The notes below the pieces were generated by a model. That model was not told where the DNA came from, searched no databases, and saw only the letters and a list, made by a program, of their open reading frames with translations. The position numbers and the translations under genes were made by a program. This document shows, one piece after another, positions 48,646-57,929 of a stretch of 64,000 nt of DNA (its first letter is position 1; each line of letters begins with the position of its first letter). The DNA is from Thermobifida halotolerans (GTDB lineage Bacteria; Actinomycetota; Actinomycetes; Streptosporangiales; Streptosporangiaceae). The DNA lies in NCBI RefSeq assembly GCF_003574835.2, contig NZ_CP063196.1, positions 3,534,001-3,598,000 on the forward strand, in the 5' to 3' direction.

Positions 48646-50223
48646 TCAGCGGATGCGCAGCGCCTTCATCAGCCGGGCCCCGGTGGTCATCGCCCTGGCC
48701 AGGGTCTCGGCGGGAGTGCCGGGAGGTCCGTCGAGGCCGACGAGGTGCTGGCTGGCGACGGTCTGCGCCTCGGTGTAGCGCAGCAGGCCCTCCTCGCCGT
48801 GCCGCCGTCCCAGGCCGGAGCGCTTCATGCCGCCCATGGGGGCTCCGTAGCTGGCGAACGCGGCGCCGTAGCCCTCGTTGATGTTGACCGTTCCGGCCCT
48901 GAGCCGTTCGGCGACGCGGCGTCCGCGGGCCGTGTCCCGGGTCCACACGCTGGCGTTGAGCCCGTAGGGGGTGTCGTTGGCGCGTTCGACCGCCTCGTCG
49001 TCGGTGGCGAACCGGTAGACGGAGACCACCGGTCCGAAGGTCTCCTCGGCGCACAGCGTCATGGACGGGTCGACGCCGGTGAGCACGGTGGGTTCGTAGA
49101 ACAGCGGTCCGATGTCGGGGCGGGGCCGTCCCCCGGCCAGGACGGTGGCGCCCTTGGCGCGGGCGTCCTCCACGTGCTCCACGACCCGGTCGAACTGGCG
49201 CCGGTGGGTGAGCGAGCCCATGTCCGCGGTGTAGTCCAGGTCCGCTCCCATCCGCAGGTCGCGTGCTGCCGCGGCGAACCTCTCGACGAACTCGTCGTGG
49301 ACCGCGTCGTGCACGTAGAGGCGCTCCATGGAGACGCACAGCTGTCCGGAGTTGCTGAAGCAGGCGTGCACCGCTCCCCGGACGGTCCGGTCCAGGTCGG
49401 CGTCCTCGCACACGATCATCGGATTCTTGCCGCCGAGTTCGGCGGAGCAGCCGACGAGCCGGGACGCGGCGCGCTGGGCGATGCGGGCGCCGCTCGCGGA
49501 GGAGCCGGTGAAGGCCACGTAGTCGGCCTCGTCCACCAGCGGGTCGCCGATCTCGGCGGGTTCGCCCAGGACGACGAGCCACAGGTCCTCGGGGAGTCCG
49601 GCCTCGACGAGCAGGTCGACGGCCCACAGCGCGCTGAGCGCGGTCTGGGTGTCGGGTTTGGCGACGACGGCGTTGCCCGCCAGGAGCGCGGGCACGGCGT
49701 CGGAGACGGGCAGTGTCAGCGGGTAGTTCCACGGGGTGACGACGCTGACGGCCCCCTTGGGCTGGCGGTGCACGGTGGTGCGGGTGGCCAGCGGGATCGC
49801 CCCCGGAACGCGCCTGGGGCGCAGCGTGCGGGGGGCGCTGCGGGCGTAGTGGAGGGTTCCCAGGGCGGTGTCGCAGACCTCCTCGAAGGCGTGTCTTCGG
49901 GCCTTGCCGGTCTCCCACTGCACGATGTCCAGGATCTCGGCCTGCCGGTCGAGGACGAGGTCGTGGAAGCGCAGGAAGGGGCCGACGCGCTGGCGCGGCG
50001 GTCGGGCCGCCCACGCGCGCTGGGCGGCGCGGGCGCGGCGGAACGCCTCGGTCACGTCCCGGGCGGAGGACCGGGGCAGTTCGGCGAGGGGTTCTCCGGT
50101 GAAGGGGGCGGTGGTGACGGTGGTCTCGCCGGTGGTGCTGACCACGTGTCGGGTCAGTCGTCGAACCAGTCCGTCGCCCGGTCGCGTGGGGCGCGCGGCT
50201 GTGCTGGTCGTCACAGTCTCCAT
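48646..50223 (-). CDS. NAD(P)-dependent aldehyde dehydrogenase (succinate-semialdehyde type)
   Basis: 525 residues from ATG 50223 (METVTTSTAARPTRPGDG). Motifs: VVTPWNYPL, the NAD loop VAFTGSSASGARIA, catalytic Glu in AELGGKNPMIV, catalytic Cys in FSNSGQLCVSMERLYV and EETFGPVVSVYRF. The sequence resembles the SSADH group used in actinobacteria (GabD2-like). The C-terminal 30 residues extend beyond the usual end. Divergent from the FAD monooxygenase, across a promoter region with two palindromes, so both may answer to the same signal. Confidence 0.9.
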   Translation of the reverse strand: METVTTSTAARPTRPGDGLVRRLTRHVVSTTGETTVTTAPFTGEPLAELPRSSARDVTEAFRRARAAQRAWAARPPRQRVGPFLRFHDLVLDRQAEILDIVQWETGKARRHAFEEVCDTALGTLHYARSAPRTLRPRRVPGAIPLATRTTVHRQPKGAVSVVTPWNYPLTLPVSDAVPALLAGNAVVAKPDTQTALSALWAVDLLVEAGLPEDLWLVVLGEPAEIGDPLVDEADYVAFTGSSASGARIAQRAASRLVGCSAELGGKNPMIVCEDADLDRTVRGAVHACFSNSGQLCVSMERLYVHDAVHDEFVERFAAAARDLRMGADLDYTADMGSLTHRRQFDRVVEHVEDARAKGATVLAGGRPRPDIGPLFYEPTVLTGVDPSMTLCAEETFGPVVSVYRFATDDEAVERANDTPYGLNASVWTRDTARGRRVAERLRAGTVNINEGYGAAFASYGAPMGGMKRSGLGRRHGEEGLLRYTEAQTVASQHLVGLDGPPGTPAETLARAMTTGARLMKALRIR

Positions 50224-50259
50224 GATCGGCAGCTTAGGCGACCTCCCCCCCCCTATTGC

Positions 50260-50271
50260 TACTGGTCGGTA
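50260..50271. promoter_or_regulatory. TetR-like operator in the dehydrogenase promoter
   Basis: TACTGGTCGGTA, a TAC..GTA palindrome 37 bp upstream of the aldehyde dehydrogenase start. It is preceded on the gene side by a run of nine C residues (50244-50252). The form matches sites bound by TetR-family repressors; no such regulator is encoded nearby. Confidence 0.4.
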
Positions 50272-50323
50272 ATAAAAACCGGCACCTCCGGGCCGACTGG
50301 ACACCCGGGAGCCGCGGAGGTTT

Positions 50324-50343
50324 AATTCATCAGGTGATGAATT
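50324..50343. promoter_or_regulatory. Perfect 20-bp palindromic operator before the monooxygenase
   Basis: AATTCATCAGGTGATGAATT: 9-bp arms around GG, ending 22 bp before the ATG at 50366. The TTCATCA..TGATGAA form is typical of MarR-type binding sites. At this distance a bound repressor would block transcription of the monooxygenase. Confidence 0.6.
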
Positions 50344-50365
50344 CTCTCGGCTCCAGGAGTTCGCA

Positions 50366-51652
50366 ATGACGCGACCGCCAACCTCCACCACGTGCGCGAT
50401 CGCCGGCGGAGGTCCCGCCGGAATCATGCTCGGCCTGCTGCTCGCCCGCGCGGGAGTGGACGTCACCGTGCTGGAGAAGCACGGCGACTTCCTGCGCGAC
50501 TTCCGCGGCGACACCGTGCACCCCTCGACCCTGACCCTCCTCGACGAGCTCGGCCTGCTGGACACCTTCGACGACCTGCCGCACCGCGACGTGGAACAGC
50601 TCTCCCTGGAGGTGTCCGGGCAGCAGGTCGTGGGCGTGCGCCTGGCCGACATCCCCGGCCCGCACAAGCGCATCGCGCTGGCTCCCCAGTGGGACTTCTT
50701 GACCCTGCTGTCCGAACGGGCCGCCCGCTACCCGACCTTCCGGCTGCTGATGAACTCCCCCGCCTACGACCTGATCGGGGAGGACGGAGCGGTGCGCGGC
50801 GTGCGCTACCGCGACGCCGACGGCGAGCACGAGCTCCGGGCGGTGCTCACCGTGGCCGCCGACGGCCGCCGCTCGACCCTGCGCGAGGCCGCCGGACTGG
50901 TCCCGGTCCAACTGGGCGCGCCGATGGACGTGCTGTGGCTGCGCCTGCCGCGCGTCGAGAGCGACCCCCAGGGGCTCGCCGGTCGGATCGGGCGGACGGG
51001 GATGGCCGTGGGCATCGACCGCGGCGACTACTGGCAGATCGGCTACCTCGTGCGCAAGGGCGGCCACGAGGAACTGCGGCGCCGCGGACTCGGCCCGCTC
51101 CGCGACGACCTCGCGGAGCTGCTGCCGTTCCTCGGCGACCGGATCGCCGAACTGGACTGGGACAGGGTGGCGTTCCTGGAGGTCGGCCTGGACCGGCTGC
51201 CGCGCTGGTCGGTGCCCGGCCTGCTGTGCATCGGCGACGCCGCGCACACCATGAGCCCCATCGGCGGAGTGGGCATCAACCTGGCGCTCCAGGACGCGGT
51301 GGCCGCCGCCAACCAGTTGGCCGACCCGCTGTACCGGGCGCAGGCCGACCCCGACCGCTTCGCCAGGACGCTCAACCCCGCCCTGCTCGATCGGGTGCGC
51401 CGCCGCCGGGAGCTGCCCACCCGGGGCACCCAGCTCTTCCAGCGCACCGTTCAGCGGCAGCTCGTCGAGCGGGCGCTGAACGGCGAGGTCGCCCTTCCCC
51501 CCGCGGTCTCCCGCCTGCTGTCCGACGGGGCCTGGAGCAGGGTGGCGGGCCGGGTGGTGGGCGCCTCACTCGGCCGGATGCTGATGTACGGCCTGCGCCC
51601 GGAACACGTCCGCACCCCGGAGCGGGCACCGGCGAGAGCCGGACGATCCTGA
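50366..51652 (+). CDS. FAD-dependent monooxygenase (PHBH fold)
   Basis: 428 residues from ATG 50366, with CAGGAG upstream. Signatures of group A flavin hydroxylases: IAGGGPAGIMLGLLLARAGVDV (dinucleotide fold), TVAADGRRSTLREAAG (the DG motif region) and LLCIGDAAHTMSPIGGVGINLALQDA (GD motif binding ribitol). It hydroxylates or epoxidises an aromatic or polyketide-like substrate using NAD(P)H and O2. Substrate unknown. The upstream palindrome suggests induction by a small molecule, perhaps with the divergent aldehyde dehydrogenase. Confidence 0.88.
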   Translation: MTRPPTSTTCAIAGGGPAGIMLGLLLARAGVDVTVLEKHGDFLRDFRGDTVHPSTLTLLDELGLLDTFDDLPHRDVEQLSLEVSGQQVVGVRLADIPGPHKRIALAPQWDFLTLLSERAARYPTFRLLMNSPAYDLIGEDGAVRGVRYRDADGEHELRAVLTVAADGRRSTLREAAGLVPVQLGAPMDVLWLRLPRVESDPQGLAGRIGRTGMAVGIDRGDYWQIGYLVRKGGHEELRRRGLGPLRDDLAELLPFLGDRIAELDWDRVAFLEVGLDRLPRWSVPGLLCIGDAAHTMSPIGGVGINLALQDAVAAANQLADPLYRAQADPDRFARTLNPALLDRVRRRRELPTRGTQLFQRTVQRQLVERALNGEVALPPAVSRLLSDGAWSRVAGRVVGASLGRMLMYGLRPEHVRTPERAPARAGRS

Positions 51653-51711
51653 CAGACGGGGGCATGGCCCGCGCCCCTGGCCCGCCGCTGCCGGGATCAC
51701 CGGTGGAGTGG

Positions 51712-52725
51712 TCAGTCCCCGAAGCCGTTCGGGTTGGCCGACTGCCAGCGCCACACGTCGGCGCACGCCTCGTCCAGGGTGTGGGTGGTCTTCCAGCCCA
51801 GCTCCCGGTTGGCGGCCGAGGGGTCGGCGTAGCAGACCGCGATGTCACCCGGGCGGCGGGCCACCACCTGGCGCGGGATCTGCCTGCCGCAGGCCCGCTC
51901 GAACGCGGCGATGGCCTCCAGCACCGAGGTGCCGTGGCCGCTGCCGAGGTTGTAGGCCCGCATGCCGTAGGCGTCGCCCAGCCGTTCCAGGGCGGCCACG
52001 TGCCCCCGCGCCAGGTCCACCACGTGCAGGTAGTCGCGCACACCGGTGCCGTCGGGAGTGTCGTAGTCGTCGCCGTAGACGAGGACCTTCTCCCGGCGTC
52101 CCGCCGCGACCTGCGCGATGTAGGGGAAGAGGTTGTTGGGCACGCCGTTGGGGTCCTCCCCGATGAGGCCGCTGGGGTGGGCGCCCACCGGGTTGAAGTA
52201 GCGCAGCGCGATGATCCGCCAGTCGGGCGCGGCCTTCGCCAGGTCGGCGAGGACGCGCTCACCGAACAGCTTGGTGGCCCCGTAGGGGTTGGTGGCGCCC
52301 AGCGGCGCGTCCTCGCCGATGGGCACCTGCTCGGGGTCGCCGTAGACGGTCGCCGAGGAACTGAACACCAGGGAGCGCGCCCCGTGGGCGTCCATGGTCT
52401 CGCACAGGGTCAGCAGGGCGTCGAGGTTGTTCCGGTAGTACAGCAGCGGACGCTCCGTGGACTCGCCCACCGCCTTCAGCCCGGCGCAGTGGACGGCCGC
52501 GTCGATCCGGTGCTCGGCGAAGACCCGCTCCAGCAGCTCCCGGTCGGCGCAGTCTCCCACGTAGCGGGGGACCGGGCGGCCGGTGATGCGCTCCACCCTG
52601 CGGATCGCCTCCGCCCTGCTGTTGCTCAGGTTGTCGACGACGACCACCCCGTGGCCGCTGTCCAGCAGCTCGACGGCGATGTGCGTTCCGATGTAGCCGG
52701 CTCCGCCGGTGAGCAGTACGTTCAT
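51712..52725 (-). CDS. galE: UDP-glucose 4-epimerase
   Basis: 337 residues. Extended SDR: NAD loop VLLTGGAGYIGTHIAVELL, NLSNSR, catalytic Ser in VFSSSATVYGDP and YxxxK in NPYGATKLFGERVL. YFNPVGAHPSG and RDYLHVVDLARGHVAAL are also present. It interconverts UDP-glucose and UDP-galactose for cell-surface sugars. Not next to galT or galK. Confidence 0.95.
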   Translation of the reverse strand: MNVLLTGGAGYIGTHIAVELLDSGHGVVVVDNLSNSRAEAIRRVERITGRPVPRYVGDCADRELLERVFAEHRIDAAVHCAGLKAVGESTERPLLYYRNNLDALLTLCETMDAHGARSLVFSSSATVYGDPEQVPIGEDAPLGATNPYGATKLFGERVLADLAKAAPDWRIIALRYFNPVGAHPSGLIGEDPNGVPNNLFPYIAQVAAGRREKVLVYGDDYDTPDGTGVRDYLHVVDLARGHVAALERLGDAYGMRAYNLGSGHGTSVLEAIAAFERACGRQIPRQVVARRPGDIAVCYADPSAANRELGWKTTHTLDEACADVWRWQSANPNGFGD

Positions 52726-52789
52726 TGGTCACACCCGGATTCGCGTGGAGGGCCGCAGTGACGGTGCGGCCCCACCAGCATAGGTGCGG

Positions 52790-53683
52790 TCACCCCTCCT
52801 CCTCGACGGTGACCGACCCGTCGGTGGTGGTGACGGTGATGGCGGACTCGGCGTCGTCGTCCTGCGGGACCGTCACGTCGACGGAGCCGTCGGCGGCGGA
52901 GGCGGCCACCGCGTACGGGCCGCCGTCGCGCGGTGTGACCACCGTGGCGCCTCCGTCCCTGGTGACCACGTCGATGCTGGAGAACACGCCGCCGACGGCG
53001 ACGTCGACCGCTCCGTCCTTGCCGTCGACGTCCAGTTCGTCGAACACCGTTCCGGCGACCTCGACCCGGCCGTCGCGGGCCGTGAGGGCGACCGTGTCCG
53101 CGGTTCCGCCGTCGAGCCGGACGCCGCCGTCGGAGGTCTCGACGGTCACCGCGTCCGCCTCCACCCCGGTGAGGACCACCTTCCCGTCGCGGGAGGTCAC
53201 GTCGAGCCGCTCCACCGCTCCGGTCACGGTGACCTCGCCGTCGGAGGAGGTGACGGTCGCCTCCCCCTCGGTGCCGTCGACGTCGACGGCGCCGTCGACG
53301 CTCTCCACCGAGACGGCCGTCCCCCGGGGCACGGTGACGGTGTAGTCGATGTCGCACCACGCGATGCCCATGCTGATCCGGTCGCCGCAGCCCTCGGCGG
53401 TGATCGTGAGGGTCCCGTCCTGCTCGGTGATCCTCTCCTCGGGCGGCGTGTCGCCGGAGTAGCGCAGGACGCGCTCCACCTCGATCTCGGAGACGTCACC
53501 CCCCACGATCGTGGTGGAGCCGTCCCGGTTGCTCAGTTCGAGCACGTCGGCCCGCGCGTAGGAGTCGGTGCGGGTCTCCTCGGTGAGGTTCCCCGAGAAC
53601 TCCACGTCGATCCCGCACCCGGTGAGTGCCAGTGCCGCGACGACGGCGCCTCCCGCCCACGCGGTCCGTGCTGTCCGGATCAC
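52790..53683 (-). CDS. DUF4097-type beta-repeat lipoprotein
   Basis: 297 residues from GTG 53683. Signal peptide with lipobox ALALTGC (Cys about residue 23). The mature protein is an array of short beta strands with the repeated pattern V-x-V-x-x-x-D-G-x-V (for example VSVESVDGAVDVDG, EATVTSSDGEVTV, VTVETSDGGVRL), as in DUF4097/adhesin-like toastrack domains. CGDRISMGIAWCD could carry a disulfide. Extracytoplasmic, function unknown. The fold type is shared with the PspC protein at 41874-43241. Confidence 0.85.
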   Translation of the reverse strand: MIRTARTAWAGGAVVAALALTGCGIDVEFSGNLTEETRTDSYARADVLELSNRDGSTTIVGGDVSEIEVERVLRYSGDTPPEERITEQDGTLTITAEGCGDRISMGIAWCDIDYTVTVPRGTAVSVESVDGAVDVDGTEGEATVTSSDGEVTVTGAVERLDVTSRDGKVVLTGVEADAVTVETSDGGVRLDGGTADTVALTARDGRVEVAGTVFDELDVDGKDGAVDVAVGGVFSSIDVVTRDGGATVVTPRDGGPYAVAASAADGSVDVTVPQDDDAESAITVTTTDGSVTVEEEG

Positions 53684-53771
53684 CCCATGCCCCCTGTCTG
53701 GTCGCCCGTTCGGGTCCGTGCCGATCCTCCCACCGGACGACCGGACCGATCGAGAGCGCTACCAGGAAGAC

Positions 53772-53795
53772 CGGGGTGGTGCCACCACCACCCCG
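53772..53795 (-). terminator. Hairpin downstream of the kinase-phosphatase gene
   Basis: CGGGGTGGTG and complement around a 4-base loop, 25 bp past the stop of the 53820-55115 gene. Confidence 0.6.
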
Positions 53796-53819
53796 ACCGG
53801 TGGGCCCCGCTCCCCCGTG

Positions 53820-55115
53820 CTAGGGGGGCGCGTCCAGCGGCCGCGACGGCTCGTACCAGACCCGTTCGGCGGGCACGTCGACGATCTCCCGTTCGGGATG
53901 GCGCAGCGCGGTGAGCCGCCCGCCGAACACGCAGCCGGTGTCCACGCAGAGGGTGTTGTTGACCCACTCGGCGCGGGTGCCGGGCACGTGTCCGTAGACG
54001 ACCGTGGCCCGCCCCCGGTAGTCCCTGGCCCAGGGCAGGCGCACGGGCAGCCCGTAGGCGTCGACCTCTCCGGTGGTCTCGCCGTACAGCGCGAAGGCGC
54101 GCACCCGGCCGGAGTCCCGGCCCTGGTAGGCCTCCTTGAGCCCGGCGTGCGCCACGACGAGGTTCCCGCCGTCCAGGACGTAGTGGCTCTCCAGGCCCGC
54201 GCAGAAGTCGAGGACCCGGGCGCGGAACTCCTCGGGTTCGGCGGCGAGCTGCTCCAGGGTCTCCTTCAGGCCGTGCGCGGTCCGCGTGGCCCTGCCGCGC
54301 AGGGCCCGCACGAGCCGGTTCTCGTGGTTGCCCGACACGCACAACGCGTCCCCGTCCGCGACCATGCCCATGACCAGGCGCAGCACTCCCGGGGAGTCGG
54401 GTCCCCGGTCCACCAGGTCACCGACGAACACCGCGGTGCGGCCGGGGTGGTGGGCGCCGGTCGGCCGTCCCCGCCCGTCGCGGCTCAGCCGGTACCCGAG
54501 TTCGGTGAGCAGCGCCTCCAGTTCGGCGCGGCAGCCGTGCACGTCACCGACGATGTCGAAGGGGCCGCGCAGGTCGGTGCGGTCGCTGGGCAGGCGCTCG
54601 GTCCGCACCACCGCGGCGGCGACCTCCTCCGGGTCGCGCAGCACGTGGACGCGGCGGAACCCCTCCCGGTCCAGGTTGCGGAGCGTGTGCCGCAGGTCGC
54701 GCAACTGCCGGGTGGTGACGTCACCGCCGAGGACGCGGTCGGCCCGGTTCTGTGTGCGCTCCCGGACCAGGTCGTGCGGTACGTCCAGGACGACCGCGAC
54801 GCACGGCACGTCGTGGTCCCTGGCGATCCGCCGCAGCCGCTGGCGGGAGTACTGCTGGAGGTTGGTGGCGTCGACCACGGTGAGCAGGCCGCGCCGCAGC
54901 CGCTTGGCGACGATGGAGTGCAGCAGGTCGAAGGCGTCGTCGGTGGCGGACTGGTCGTTCTCGTCGTCGCTGACCATCGCCCGGCAGCGGTCGGAGCTGA
55001 CCACCTGGGTGGGGGCGAAGTGGCGGGCGGCGAAGCTGGACTTGCCCGCCCCCGACACGCCGACGAGCAGCACCAGGGACAGGGCGGGGATGTCGAGGAC
55101 ACGTGGTCGTGCCAC
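53820..55115 (-). CDS. Polynucleotide kinase-phosphatase (Pnkp-like) lacking the ligase domain
   Basis: 431 residues from GTG 55115 with GGAGG upstream. The N-terminal P-loop kinase has LLVGVSGAGKSSFAARHF, VSSDRCRAMVSDDENDQ, and a lid with RERTQNR. The metallophosphoesterase half has FDIVGDVHGC, VFVGDLVDRGPDSPGVL, VSGNHENRL, VVAHAGL and VYGHVPG. These are the first two domains, in order, of bacterial Pnkp, the RNA end-healing enzyme. Full-length Pnkp is about 840 residues with a C-terminal adenylyltransferase and is normally beside hen1. Both are missing here: the frame ends soon after the phosphatase and glpD lies upstream. It may heal RNA or DNA ends with a ligase encoded elsewhere. Confidence 0.88.
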   Translation of the reverse strand: MARPRVLDIPALSLVLLVGVSGAGKSSFAARHFAPTQVVSSDRCRAMVSDDENDQSATDDAFDLLHSIVAKRLRRGLLTVVDATNLQQYSRQRLRRIARDHDVPCVAVVLDVPHDLVRERTQNRADRVLGGDVTTRQLRDLRHTLRNLDREGFRRVHVLRDPEEVAAAVVRTERLPSDRTDLRGPFDIVGDVHGCRAELEALLTELGYRLSRDGRGRPTGAHHPGRTAVFVGDLVDRGPDSPGVLRLVMGMVADGDALCVSGNHENRLVRALRGRATRTAHGLKETLEQLAAEPEEFRARVLDFCAGLESHYVLDGGNLVVAHAGLKEAYQGRDSGRVRAFALYGETTGEVDAYGLPVRLPWARDYRGRATVVYGHVPGTRAEWVNNTLCVDTGCVFGGRLTALRHPEREIVDVPAERVWYEPSRPLDAPP

Positions 55116-55150
55116 GTCCGCCTCCCTCCGTCGGTCGGGCCGGGCGGCGC

Positions 55151-56872
55151 TCAGAGCCGCGCCACCGCTGCCTGGGGCACGATGTCGGGGGCGCCGTGCT
55201 GGACGGCGTCGGCCTCGTGGTCGCTGTCCCGCTCCTGGGCGGCGCGCTCGGCCTCGATGCGCTTGCGGTAGTAGGCGACCTCGCGGCCGAGCTGCTCACC
55301 GCTCCAGCCGAGCGGGCCGGCCATCAGGCGGGCGGCCTCCTCGGCCGCGGCCAGACCGCGGTCCCAGGTCTCGATGGCGACGTGGGTGCGGCGGCTCAGC
55401 ACGTCGTCGAGGTGGCGGGCGCCCTCGTAGCGGACGGCGTGGACGACCTCGGCGCGCAGGTAGTCGTCGGCTCCGGTCAGCGGCTCCCTCAGGTCGGGCT
55501 GCCCGGCGACGAGGTCCAGCACCTCGTCGATGAGGGAACCGTAGCGGCGCAGCAGGTGCTGGATCCGGGAGACGTGGACGCCCGCCCGGCGGGCCAGGGT
55601 GCGGCGCTGGTTCCACAGGGCGGCGTAGCCGTCGGCGCCGACCAGCGGCAGCCGGTCGGTCACCGACTCGGGCACTCCCCCGCCGAGGCCGTGCGCGACG
55701 GCGTCCACCGCGTCCTTGGCCATGACGCGGTAGGTGGTGTACTTGCCGCCGGCGATGAGCACCAGTCCGGGCACCGGGTGCGCCACTGTGTGCTCACGGG
55801 ACAGTTGGGAGGTCTCGTCGGACTCCCCCGACAGCAGCGGACGCAGCCCCGCGTACACGCCTTCGACATCGTCCCTGGTCAGCGGGGTTTTCAGGACCGC
55901 GTTGACGCGGTCGAGCACGTAGTCGATGTCGGTCCGGCTGGCCGCGGGGTGTGCCTTGTCCAGGTCCCACGCGGTGTCGGTGGTGCCGATGATCCAGTGC
56001 CGTCCCCACGGGATGACGAACAGCACGCTCTTCTCGGTGCGCAGGATCAGCCCCGACGACGCCTGGATGCGGTCGCGGGGCACCACCAGGTGCACGCCCT
56101 TGGAGGCGCGCACGTGGATCTGGCCGCGTCCGCCCACCATCTGCTGGATGTCGTCGGTCCACACCCCGGCGGCGTTGACCACCTGCCTGGCGCGGACCCT
56201 GATCTCCCGGCCGGTCTCCAGGTCGACCACCCGCGCACCGGTGACGTGCTCGCCCTCGCGCAGAAAGCCCACGGCCTGGGCCCGCGAGGCGACGTGCGCG
56301 CCGTAGGTGGCGGCCGTGCGCAGCACCGTCACCACGTAGCGGGCGTCGTCGACCTGGGCGTCCCAGTAGCGGACGGCTCCCACCAGCGCGTCGCGGCGCA
56401 GCGCCGGGAAGATCCGCAGCGCCCCGCCCCGGGTGAGGTGCCGGTGGCCGGGCAGTCCGCGGGTGTGCGTGGAGGCCAGGGCGAGCGTGTCGTAGAGGGT
56501 GACGCCCGCGCCGATGTAGGGCCGCTCCCAGTGCCTGCCCAGCGGGAGGAGGAACGGGACCGGGCGCACCAGGTGGGGGGCGATGCGGCCGAGGAGCAGT
56601 CCCCGCTCGGTCAGCGCCTCGCGGACCAGTCCGAAGTCCAACCGCTCCAGGTAGCGCAGGCCGCCGTGGATCAGTTTGCTGGACCTGCTGGAGGTTCCCG
56701 ACGCGAAGTCGCGGGCCTCGACGAGCCCCACCGAGAGGCCGCGCGACACCGCGTCCAGCGCGATGCCCGCGCCGACGATTCCGCCGCCGACGACCAGCAC
56801 GTCGAGTTCTTTGTCGGCCATGTGGCCGAGGGCGGCGTCCCGTTCTCCTGGTCCCAACCGTGCTGCCGTCAT
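55151..56872 (-). CDS. glpD: Glycerol-3-phosphate dehydrogenase, FAD-dependent
   Basis: 573 residues from ATG 56872 (GAGGAC about 11 bases upstream; an ATG 17 codons later is an alternative). FAD motif DVLVVGGGIVGAGIALDAVSRG, then TSSRSSKLIHGGLRYLERLDF, RYWDAQVDDARYV, GVWTDDIQQM, IIGTTDTAWD and a C-terminal DAO_C domain. It oxidises sn-glycerol-3-phosphate at the membrane and feeds quinone. No glpF or glpK is adjacent. The kinase-phosphatase gene follows 35 bp downstream. Confidence 0.95.
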   Translation of the reverse strand: MTAARLGPGERDAALGHMADKELDVLVVGGGIVGAGIALDAVSRGLSVGLVEARDFASGTSSRSSKLIHGGLRYLERLDFGLVREALTERGLLLGRIAPHLVRPVPFLLPLGRHWERPYIGAGVTLYDTLALASTHTRGLPGHRHLTRGGALRIFPALRRDALVGAVRYWDAQVDDARYVVTVLRTAATYGAHVASRAQAVGFLREGEHVTGARVVDLETGREIRVRARQVVNAAGVWTDDIQQMVGGRGQIHVRASKGVHLVVPRDRIQASSGLILRTEKSVLFVIPWGRHWIIGTTDTAWDLDKAHPAASRTDIDYVLDRVNAVLKTPLTRDDVEGVYAGLRPLLSGESDETSQLSREHTVAHPVPGLVLIAGGKYTTYRVMAKDAVDAVAHGLGGGVPESVTDRLPLVGADGYAALWNQRRTLARRAGVHVSRIQHLLRRYGSLIDEVLDLVAGQPDLREPLTGADDYLRAEVVHAVRYEGARHLDDVLSRRTHVAIETWDRGLAAAEEAARLMAGPLGWSGEQLGREVAYYRKRIEAERAAQERDSDHEADAVQHGAPDIVPQAAVARL

Positions 56873-57050
56873 CAGGTTCGCGGTGTCCTCGTCCCCGGGT
56901 CGCGGGCGAGCGCGAGGACGCCGCTTCCCTCCTCTCGCGGGGAGCCGCGCGTCGCGCGGTACGTGGAGCGGGTGGCTTTCCGTACGGTCTGTCCCGCGCT
57001 TCAGGCTATACCGGACGTTCGCCACAGTCCTGTACCCCACACGGAGGCGG

Positions 57051-57929
57051 TCAGTCCACGGCGTTGACGTAGTCGTCGGCGATGCCGAGGACCTCCTCGC
57101 CGTACCGCTGCGACCGGTTGTAGGAGAGGATGGCCTCCCACCAGCCCTGCGAGGTGGTCAGCACGCGGCCGTCCGCGCACAGGTAGCGGGCCGCGCTGAG
57201 GGCGGCGTCGTCGATGTCGTGGGGGTCGGGCTCCCCGCCGTCGGCGGAGGTCCCCCAGATCTCCCACGTGGTGGGGATGAACTGCATGGGACCGACCGCC
57301 CGGTCCCACTCGGTGTCGCCGTCGAGCACTCCCCCGTCGGTGTCGCGGATGGCCGCGGTGCCGCCGGAGCCGTTGAGCGGGATGCCGATCACCCGGACCG
57401 TGGTGACGCCGTCGGCGGCGATCTCTCCGCCCGTGTGGGTGCCGTGCTTGGACTCCACCTCGCCGATCGCGGCGAGGGTGGGCCAGGAGACCTGGCAGTC
57501 CGGCTGCTCCTCCACGAGCCGCAGTTGCGCGGTGGCGTACGCCTGGAGCGCGCGGTGGGGAATCCCGGTGGCGGACGAGACCCGGTCCAGCCATTCCGGG
57601 TTGATGCCCGGGTCGGCCGCCGGGTTCTGGGACGGCAGCGGTCGGGCGTCCGCGAGCGTCCCGGCGGCCGCGGAGGCCCCGGCGTCCGGTCCGGCCATGG
57701 TCTCGACGGCGCCGCCCGGTTCACCGGGCCCGGGCGGCAGCCCCGGGGGCGCCGCCGAGTCGGCGGTGAACACCACCACACCGAGGATTCCGCCGCTGAC
57801 ACCCATCACCGCGGCCACCGCGACTCCCGCGGCGAGCAGCGAACGCCGCGCGGACGGGACGCCGGACGCCTCGCCGGAATCCGGTTCCCCTGGGGCGTCG
57901 GGGAGCGTTTCGGTCACCAGAACCCCCAC
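57051..57929 (-). CDS. Lytic murein transglycosylase, SLT_2-like
   Basis: 292 residues. A signal-anchor helix at about 31-53 (AAGVAVAAVMGVSGGILGVVVF) is followed by a Pro/Gly/Ala linker. The catalytic domain has WPTLAAIGEVESKHGTHTGG (catalytic Glu), DRAVGPMQFIPTTWEIWG, DDAALSAARYLC and AILSYNRSQRY. It cleaves peptidoglycan glycan strands. The start GTG 57929 has a weak ribosome binding site; a GTG four codons later is possible. Confidence 0.9.
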   Translation of the reverse strand: MGVLVTETLPDAPGEPDSGEASGVPSARRSLLAAGVAVAAVMGVSGGILGVVVFTADSAAPPGLPPGPGEPGGAVETMAGPDAGASAAAGTLADARPLPSQNPAADPGINPEWLDRVSSATGIPHRALQAYATAQLRLVEEQPDCQVSWPTLAAIGEVESKHGTHTGGEIAADGVTTVRVIGIPLNGSGGTAAIRDTDGGVLDGDTEWDRAVGPMQFIPTTWEIWGTSADGGEPDPHDIDDAALSAARYLCADGRVLTTSQGWWEAILSYNRSQRYGEEVLGIADDYVNAVD

